Assembly: GCF_006742205.1 (NCBI RefSeq)
Contig: NZ_AP019721.1
Location: forward strand, 372,001-436,000
Origin: Staphylococcus epidermidis
GTDB lineage: Bacteria; Bacillota; Bacilli; Staphylococcales; Staphylococcaceae
DNA: 64,000 bases
Direction: 5' to 3'
The notes beneath the pieces are model-generated. The model was not told the DNA's origin and searched no databases. It saw only the letters and a list, made by a program, of their open reading frames with translations. The translations under genes and the position numbers were made by a program. Each line of letters opens with the position of its first letter. Position 1 is the stretch's first letter. Positions 58,869 through 64,000 of the stretch are shown piece after piece.

Positions 58869-58998
58869 AAGACAGGGGACAATGAATTCTATCCTAGTTT
58901 AGCGTTCATTTTAATAAGGGGAATTTTACAAAGTTGACAAGCGTGATAATTATAGGCAATGTTGATATTGGACATATCATTTTAAAGAGAAAGGAAAG

Positions 58999-59766
58999 AT
59001 GGTAATCATGGATGACTTGAAACAAAATCAATCTTCTAACGAAAAACCTAAAGGTAATAAAATAATTAATATTTTGATATTCATCGGAATGATTTTATTA
59101 ATTCAAATACCTATTGGCGTGTCACTAATAGCTTTACCTTTTTCAGTGAAATTCAGTAAGTTAACATCCATCGCATTAAGTATGCTAATAACTGGTACAG
59201 CACTATTAATCATATGGTTAGTTAGGAATTATTATTTGAGTCATACATATGAAAGACAATATCAATCAATGAGGGGAAAAGATATCTTTATTAATATTGG
59301 TTTTCTGGTATTATCAATGGTTTTTAGTATTCTAAGTAGTGTATTAATGGTCATATTTACTGGCAACGATACTACAGCGAATGAGAAAGAAATCAATGAA
59401 AGTTTAGATTTACTTTTACAAAAAGACCATTTACCACATATTTCAATTGTTGCAACTGTTGTTTTAATGATATGTATTATAGGTCCGTATTTAGAGGAAT
59501 TACTCTTCCGAGGAATTTTTAAAGAAACATTATTTATGAAATATCGATTTTGGCTACCATTCATTATATCTTCTATTATTTTTAGTTCACAACATTTATC
59601 AACAAATATATTTTCATATGCAATTTATTTTCTAATGGGTTGTGTATTATACCTTGCCTATAACAGAAGACGTAATATCAAAGATAGTATGATGGTTCAC
59701 ATGTTGAATAATTCTGTTTCAACATTACCGGTATTTGTTGGTTATTTATGGCTATATTTTAGATAG
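58999..59766 (+). CDS. CPBP-family intramembrane metalloprotease
   Basis: A 255-residue membrane protein with about seven segments and the CPBP/Abi motifs in order: EELLFRG (the paired glutamates), SSQHLS (the F/S..H motif) and HMLNN near the C-terminus. Such proteases act inside the membrane; relatives are linked to bacteriocin immunity or protein processing. The start is uncertain: the ATG at 58999 has AAAGGA only three bases away, and ATG 59008 is the alternative. No bacteriocin gene is adjacent. Confidence 0.85.
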   Translation: MVIMDDLKQNQSSNEKPKGNKIINILIFIGMILLIQIPIGVSLIALPFSVKFSKLTSIALSMLITGTALLIIWLVRNYYLSHTYERQYQSMRGKDIFINIGFLVLSMVFSILSSVLMVIFTGNDTTANEKEINESLDLLLQKDHLPHISIVATVVLMICIIGPYLEELLFRGIFKETLFMKYRFWLPFIISSIIFSSQHLSTNIFSYAIYFLMGCVLYLAYNRRRNIKDSMMVHMLNNSVSTLPVFVGYLWLYFR

Positions 59767-59782
59767 TAAACATAACAATAAA

Positions 59783-59826
59783 GACCTGATTAAAAGTAGA
59801 TTTATCTTTTAATCAGGTCAATTTTA
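59783..59826. terminator. Bidirectional terminator CPBP / alcohol dehydrogenase
   Basis: Perfect 14-bp arms GACCTGATTAAAAG (59783-59796) and CTTTTAATCAGGTC (59806-59819), flanked by A-rich and T-rich sequence. Confidence 0.92.
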
Positions 59827-59830
59827 TATG

Positions 59831-60883
59831 TTAAATTGTGATATCATTCTCTATGATTAATTTAATCGCTTTATGATCTGTTGCATTTCTAAATAAATCA
59901 TAGGCACTTTCGATTTCACTCAGTTTACTATAATGTGTCACGAGTTGTTCTGGTTGTATTATTTTGCTTTTTAACGCTTCAAGTAATTCTTCAGTTGTAT
60001 TTCCTGAAACTAAACCAGTAGTTACGTTAATATTTTTAATCCATAATTTATCTATATCAAGTTGTACAGGTAACCCATGCACACCAACATTAGCAATCGT
60101 ACCATCGACACCAATTAAATTTTGACATAAATCAAAGGTTTGTGGAATTCCGACAGCTTCAATAGCAACATCAACACCACGTGGATTTAACGATTTTACC
60201 TTTTTAATTGCGGTTTCAGTCTCTTTAGAGTTAATTAAATGCGTAGCACCTATTTCTTTAGCGGTTTCTAATCTATTATCATCTAAATCAATCATAATAA
60301 TTTTTGAAGGTGAATAGAATTGTGCTGTAAGTAATGCTGCTAAACCTACAGGACCAGCACCTACAATGGCTACTGTACAGCCAGGTTTAACTTTACCTTT
60401 TAAAACACCAATTTCATAACCTGTTGGAAGTATATCTGATAACATTACAAGGGCGTCTTCTTTTAAATTTGAAGGGGCGTGATATAAAGAATTATCTGCA
60501 AAAGGAACTTTAACATATTCTGCTTGAGTACCATTCACTAAATGTCCTAATATCCATCCTCCTCCGTTTTCACAATGTGCATAGATACCTTTTTTGCAAT
60601 AGTAGCATTTGCCACATGATGAAATGCAAGAGATAATCACTTTATCTCCAACTTTGAAGTTGTTAACGTTGTCACCAATTTCTTCAATGATTCCAATACC
60701 TTCGTGACCTAGTGTCGTATGTGATTTAACTTCAGGTGTATCTCCTTTTATGATATGAAGATCTGTACCACATATTGTCGTCTTAACTATGCGAATAATA
60801 GCGTCAGTACTGCTCGTAATGGTTGGCTTCTCTTTATCCGTAAGTTGTGCATGACCAGGTTTTAAGTATTCATAAGCTTTCAT
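59831..60883 (-). CDS. Zinc-dependent alcohol dehydrogenase, MDR family
   Basis: A 350-residue medium-chain dehydrogenase. Catalytic zinc ligands are in TTICGTDLH and LGHEGIGIIEE; the structural zinc site is CISSCGKCYYCKKGIYAHC; NAD binding is VAIVGAGPVGLAALL. It resembles secondary-alcohol or butanediol/isopropanol-type enzymes; the substrate cannot be fixed. GGAGG seven bases upstream selects the ATG at 60883 over the one at 60901. A Rex-like box lies 20 bases upstream, implying NADH-responsive control. Confidence 0.88.
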   Translation of the reverse strand: MKAYEYLKPGHAQLTDKEKPTITSSTDAIIRIVKTTICGTDLHIIKGDTPEVKSHTTLGHEGIGIIEEIGDNVNNFKVGDKVIISCISSCGKCYYCKKGIYAHCENGGGWILGHLVNGTQAEYVKVPFADNSLYHAPSNLKEDALVMLSDILPTGYEIGVLKGKVKPGCTVAIVGAGPVGLAALLTAQFYSPSKIIMIDLDDNRLETAKEIGATHLINSKETETAIKKVKSLNPRGVDVAIEAVGIPQTFDLCQNLIGVDGTIANVGVHGLPVQLDIDKLWIKNINVTTGLVSGNTTEELLEALKSKIIQPEQLVTHYSKLSEIESAYDLFRNATDHKAIKLIIENDITI

Positions 60884-60902
60884 ATCAATACCTCCATTCA
60901 TT

Positions 60903-60920
60903 ATGTGAAATTTTTCGCAA
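60903..60920 (-). promoter_or_regulatory. Rex-like operator before the alcohol dehydrogenase
   Basis: ATGTGAAATTTTTCGCAA matches the Rex consensus TTGTGAA-N4-TTCACAA at 12 of the 14 fixed positions. It lies just upstream of the start, as expected for repression when NADH is low. Confidence 0.6.
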
Positions 60921-61105
60921 TAATTATACCACGTTTTTTGAATGGATATATATAATTTTTGTGAAAAAATACATTTTACTCAGTGTGTTCAGTTTTTTAT
61001 GAAATTAAATAGAGTATTTAAAATAGTGAAGTGCGATACATTGTTCATTTACACTTAAATCATTTATGATTGAGTTAAGTCTTTGAAAGATAGTAGGTGT
61101 ATATC

Positions 61106-61432
61106 ATGTATGAGAATATACAAAATATTGAAGATTTTTACCGATTTATAAATGCACACGCTTTAGCTGTTGTTCATATTATGAGAGATAATTGTACAGT
61201 ATGTCATGCAGTATTACCCCAAATTCAAGATTTACTAAAGGACTATCCGAAAGCACAATTAGGTGTGATTAATCAATCTAATGTTGAAGAGATTGCCGGA
61301 GAACTTTCTATTTTTACAGTACCTGTTGATTTAATTTTTTTGAAAGGGAAAGAAATGCATAGACAAGCACGTTTTATCGATATGCAATCGTTTGAAAAAC
61401 AATTGTATATGATGCAAAATGCCATCGATTAA
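61106..61432 (+). CDS. Thioredoxin-like protein
   Basis: A 108-residue thioredoxin-fold protein with a CxxC active site, DNCTVCHAVLPQI; the usual WCGPC is replaced by NCTVC, as in bacillithiol-related or YtpP-like thioredoxins. The conserved cis-proline region is IFTVPVDLIF. The start is the ATG at 61106 with AGGTG upstream; a GTG at 61097 is in frame but overlaps that site. It stands alone with a terminator. Confidence 0.85.
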   Translation: MYENIQNIEDFYRFINAHALAVVHIMRDNCTVCHAVLPQIQDLLKDYPKAQLGVINQSNVEEIAGELSIFTVPVDLIFLKGKEMHRQARFIDMQSFEKQLYMMQNAID

Positions 61433-61474
61433 GCTATTCTAAAATAATAATTGAAAATCAAATAGCAAATTTAA

Positions 61475-61522
61475 AAATGCCTGGGAAATTAATTCGGTAG
61501 ATTTCACAGGCATTTATTTTTT
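61475..61522 (+). terminator. Terminator after the thioredoxin-like gene
   Basis: AAATGCCTG (61475-61483) pairs with CAGGCATTT (61507-61515); GAAAT/ATTTC continues the stem, and a T-run follows. Confidence 0.85.
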
Positions 61523-61614
61523 TGTATTTTTAATCATTGGGCTGTATCTTCATTCGTGTTATGATTAATCTCGTATATTTTAAATTAAACAGTCAATAGA
61601 TGAAGGAGGCCAAA

Positions 61615-62463
61615 ATGAAGAAGCAACAAAATAAAGTCCATATGATTAATATATCTTTATGCCTTATAGGGACATTACTTATTGCAATCGCAGTAAATAG
61701 TTTTGTTATACCGGGCAATTTAGGTGAGGGTGGTTCTATAGGCCTTTCATTAATTCTGAATTATACTCTAGGTATTTCACCCGCACTCAGTTCCTTCATC
61801 ATTAACGCAATATTAATTATTGTAGGTTGGAAATTTCTCAGTAGAACGACAGCGATTTACACTGCTATAACAATCACCGCAAGTTCAATTTTTCTTGATT
61901 TAACTCACACATTCGGATTAGGTATTCATGATAATTTTATTAATTCAATTTTTGCAGGTTTAATGTTGGGAATCGGTTCTGGGTTAGTAATTACTGCTCA
62001 TAGTACATTGGGTGGTACATCTGTCATTGCACGTATCATTTCAAAATATAGTGAGATGAAGACGTCACAAGCACTACTTATATTAGATGCAATCATCGTG
62101 TTATCATTTATCGTTGTTTTACCTATAACGAATGTATTATATACTATTGTGATGCTATTTATTGTTGAAAAATCAATGTCTTTTGTTGTTGAAGGATTTA
62201 ATCCTAAAAAAGCTGTGACAGTTATTTCAAAATATAATAAAGAAATCAGTGCTGATATATATGAAATGACTGGAAGAGGGGCAACCTTATTAAGTGGTAA
62301 AGGTGCTTACCAAAAAAGTGATACAGAAGTTCTATATGCCGTGGTATCCCAAAATCAAGTTGGAGCAATAAAAAAGATTGTTAATCAATATGATGAAAAT
62401 GCCTTTTTAGTGATTCATGATGTGCGTGATGTCTTAGGTAATGGATTTATTAATATTAAATAA
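61615..62463 (+). CDS. YitT-family membrane protein
   Basis: A 282-residue protein with about five or six N-terminal membrane segments (the YitT domain, with FVIPGNLGEGGSIGLSLILN and TAHSTLGGTSVIARI) and a cytoplasmic DUF2179 domain (about 215-282, TEVLYAVVSQNQVGAIKKI). The family function is not established. GAAGGAGG selects the ATG at 61615 over the in-frame start at 61600. Confidence 0.88.
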   Translation: MKKQQNKVHMINISLCLIGTLLIAIAVNSFVIPGNLGEGGSIGLSLILNYTLGISPALSSFIINAILIIVGWKFLSRTTAIYTAITITASSIFLDLTHTFGLGIHDNFINSIFAGLMLGIGSGLVITAHSTLGGTSVIARIISKYSEMKTSQALLILDAIIVLSFIVVLPITNVLYTIVMLFIVEKSMSFVVEGFNPKKAVTVISKYNKEISADIYEMTGRGATLLSGKGAYQKSDTEVLYAVVSQNQVGAIKKIVNQYDENAFLVIHDVRDVLGNGFINIK

Positions 62464-62545
62464 GATTTAATAAATTGAGCCAATTACTCAATGTTTAGAC
62501 GCTGATGGTTTAAAATGGTTATAGATTGAGGAGGTTGGCACATTC

Positions 62546-63526
62546 ATGTTTAAAAAGATTGCTACTATACTAGGTTCGACATTATTTGGTACAGTTTTAT
62601 TCGCAAAAGTGAAAGAAAAGCGTAGTTATAAAAGTTTTTTACAAGAGAAAATGATTAGAATATCAGGAATGAAAAAGACATTTGAAAGTATAGATGACGC
62701 GAAAAAAGCTTTGAATGAGACTAAATATCAAACTGCAGGTAAATATAATGGAACAACATATGAATTTAAGCATAAAGTTCAAATAAGAGATTATTATGGT
62801 TCTTTAGTCTATGTTGTTAATGATCATGGTCTTCCAGATCAACGCACGGTCTTATATGTACATGGAGGCGCATGGTTCCAAGATCCTTTGGAAAATCATT
62901 TTGAATATTTAGACTTACTCGTTGATGCGCTCGATGCTAGGGTGATTATGCCCGTATATCCTAAAATACCACACAGAGATTATCGTACGACATTTGAATT
63001 ATTAACAAAAATATATAAGCGATTACTGACTAAAATTGATGAACCTGAAAACTTGGTCATCATTGGAGATTCAGCCGGGGGACAAATTGCATTAGCTTTT
63101 GCACAAATGTTAAAAAAAGAGCAACTGAGTCAACCTGGCCATATTGTTCTTATTTCACCGGTGCTTGATGCGACATTTAAGAATCCAGAAGCAAGAAAAT
63201 ATGAAAAAGAAGATCCAATGCTTGGAATTGATGGCAGTAAATATCTTGTAGAGTTATGGGCTGGTGATGCACCACTAGATGACTATAAGATGTCTCCAAT
63301 GAATGGTGATTTAGAAGGCCTAGGACATATTACACTTACTGTAGGAACCAAAGAAACATTATATCCTGATGCAGTTAAGTTCTCTCACATGTTAAATGAT
63401 AAAGGAATAAAGCATCAGTTTATCCCAGGTTACAATTTATTTCATATTTATCCCTTATTCCCTATCCCAGAACGCCAACGCTTTTTAGAACAGCTAAAAA
63501 AAATCATTGTCACAAAAGAGTTATAA
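62546..63526 (+). CDS. Alpha/beta hydrolase, HSL-like esterase
   Basis: A 326-residue hydrolase with the oxyanion motif VHGGAW and the nucleophile serine in GDSAGGQIAL; the C-terminal histidine is in NLFHIYPLFP. The N-terminus is hydrophobic (KKIATILGSTLFGTVLFAKV) and may be a membrane anchor. The family is carboxylesterase/hormone-sensitive lipase-like; the substrate is unknown. GAGGAGG precedes the ATG. It ends at a bidirectional hairpin. Confidence 0.88.
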   Translation: MFKKIATILGSTLFGTVLFAKVKEKRSYKSFLQEKMIRISGMKKTFESIDDAKKALNETKYQTAGKYNGTTYEFKHKVQIRDYYGSLVYVVNDHGLPDQRTVLYVHGGAWFQDPLENHFEYLDLLVDALDARVIMPVYPKIPHRDYRTTFELLTKIYKRLLTKIDEPENLVIIGDSAGGQIALAFAQMLKKEQLSQPGHIVLISPVLDATFKNPEARKYEKEDPMLGIDGSKYLVELWAGDAPLDDYKMSPMNGDLEGLGHITLTVGTKETLYPDAVKFSHMLNDKGIKHQFIPGYNLFHIYPLFPIPERQRFLEQLKKIIVTKEL

Positions 63527-63581
63527 TCAAATGAGATGCGGATACTTAATGAAAAGTTATAATTATGTATTCCCAAAAATA

Positions 63582-63632
63582 AAGCGAACTCTTGTTATCA
63601 ATAGTATTGATAACTCGAATTCGCTTTTTTAA
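63582..63632. terminator. Bidirectional terminator at the end of the esterase gene
   Basis: AAAGCGAA (63581-63588) pairs with TTCGCTTT (63620-63627), and GTTATCAAT with ATTGATAAC further in. The T-run on the plus strand and the A-run on the minus strand serve both genes. Confidence 0.85.
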
Positions 63633-63915
63633 TATGTTTATTATTTTTATATGCTTCGTTTATATTTACAGCTTTATATTCAGAGTTTGAAAATGAGTGT
63701 GCTTTTGTATTGTTTGACTCATTATTTGATGACGTAACATCTTCGTTACTGTTTCTTGAAGTATTGTTGATACGAGAGTGATCAGTATCTAGAACAGAAT
63801 TACTCATGTCTTTACCACTTAAACTTCCAATAAGTATAAATGCGAGGTAAATACTACAAATAATTAAAATAATTGCTAGATAGATGCCAACAGCAAGTTT
63901 AACTGACTTCTCCAT
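63598..63915 (-). CDS. Small membrane protein, unknown
   Basis: A 105-residue protein with one N-terminal membrane segment (about 7-32, VGIYLAIILIICSIYLAFIL) and a Ser/Asn-rich hydrophilic remainder, probably outside the cell. A strong AGGAGGAGAGG precedes the ATG, which argues for a real gene. Its last residues (KKANSSYQYY) and stop are encoded by the terminator hairpin. I recognise no family. Confidence 0.65.
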   Translation of the reverse strand: MEKSVKLAVGIYLAIILIICSIYLAFILIGSLSGKDMSNSVLDTDHSRINNTSRNSNEDVTSSNNESNNTKAHSFSNSEYKAVNINEAYKNNKHIKKANSSYQYY

Positions 63916-64000
63916 ACCTCTCCTCCTAAAGTCGTAATATCTTTCATATATAATGTAACATCGTTGTTTTAATCTAATGTAAATTATAAGTAAATTTATT

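Larger units (their letters stand above)
58538..58998. other. Intergenic region with STAR-like array
   Basis: About 460 bases: the ptsG terminator, then the 57-bp repeat array (58641-58868), then the promoter of the CPBP gene. Long frames seen here on both strands come from the repeat (57 is a multiple of three) and are not genes. Confidence 0.7.

Noticed and set aside
58554..58937. Several overlapping open frames on both strands across the 57-bp repeats
   Set aside because: The unit is a multiple of three, so a frame that is open in one unit is open in all. None has a ribosome binding site, and the products are simple repeats.

Overview
The window is a contiguous stretch of low-GC Firmicute chromosome that I assign to a coagulase-negative Staphylococcus. 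Many products match known staphylococcal proteins closely in sequence and length: IsaA, SsaA, OatA, MvaS/MvaA, CidABC with CidR, PtsG, PanBCD, CopA/CopZ and FeoAB. Many genes have a strong GGAGG-type ribosome binding site, and TTG or GTG starts are used several times. The SsaA sequence differs from the S. aureus and S. epidermidis forms I know, so I do not name a species. I see no rRNA, tRNA, CRISPR array, prophage or plasmid functions.

Layout. 1-8 kb: end of an unknown gene, class I aldolase (fda), NADH oxidase (nox), a degraded IS1182-family element, an LPXTG surface protein, a lipoprotein and a class III aminotransferase. 8-19 kb: an APC permease, a CidR-like LysR regulator, the ldh-alsS-alsD fermentation cluster, then panE divergent from panBCD. 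19-23.5 kb: two zinc-ribbon membrane proteins (the second TcaA-like), queH, and a second IS1182-type relic. 23.5-30 kb: pyrD, a fructosamine-kinase-family protein, a CycA-like permease, a PTS IIC-type protein and a two-domain polyphosphate phosphotransferase. 30-37.6 kb: the cell-wall genes isaA, oatA and ssaA, then an aminotransferase and D-lactate dehydrogenase. 37.6-48 kb: copper export (copA-copZ), an SDR, P5C dehydrogenase (rocA), iron uptake (feoA-feoB plus a Cys-rich partner), a GIY-YIG protein and ogt. 48-58.6 kb: divergent mevalonate genes mvaS/mvaA, a small CHAP protein, a YozE protein, cidR-cidA-cidB-cidC and ptsG. 58.6-64 kb: a STAR-like 57-bp repeat array, a CPBP protease, a zinc alcohol dehydrogenase, a thioredoxin-like protein, a YitT protein, an esterase and a small membrane protein.

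How the genes work together. Much of the window handles overflow carbon: glucose uptake (ptsG), aldolase, L- and D-lactate dehydrogenases, acetoin formation (alsS/alsD), pyruvate to acetate (cidC), NADH oxidase and an alcohol dehydrogenase. Two closely related LysR regulators sit beside the two pyruvate-disposal loci. Readable control sites include a GlcT-type antiterminator/terminator before ptsG, a CsoR-type operator before copA, a Fur box before feoA, a Rex-like box before the alcohol dehydrogenase, a cre-like site before rocA and a SigB-like promoter before the SDR.

The least explained items are: a roughly 67-residue C-terminal module shared by a lipoprotein and the TcaA-like protein; IS1182-type relics whose ends look like the two halves of a transcription terminator; a perfect 25-bp inverted repeat before feoA; and the STAR-like array. 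Most of the window is ordinary core chromosome.
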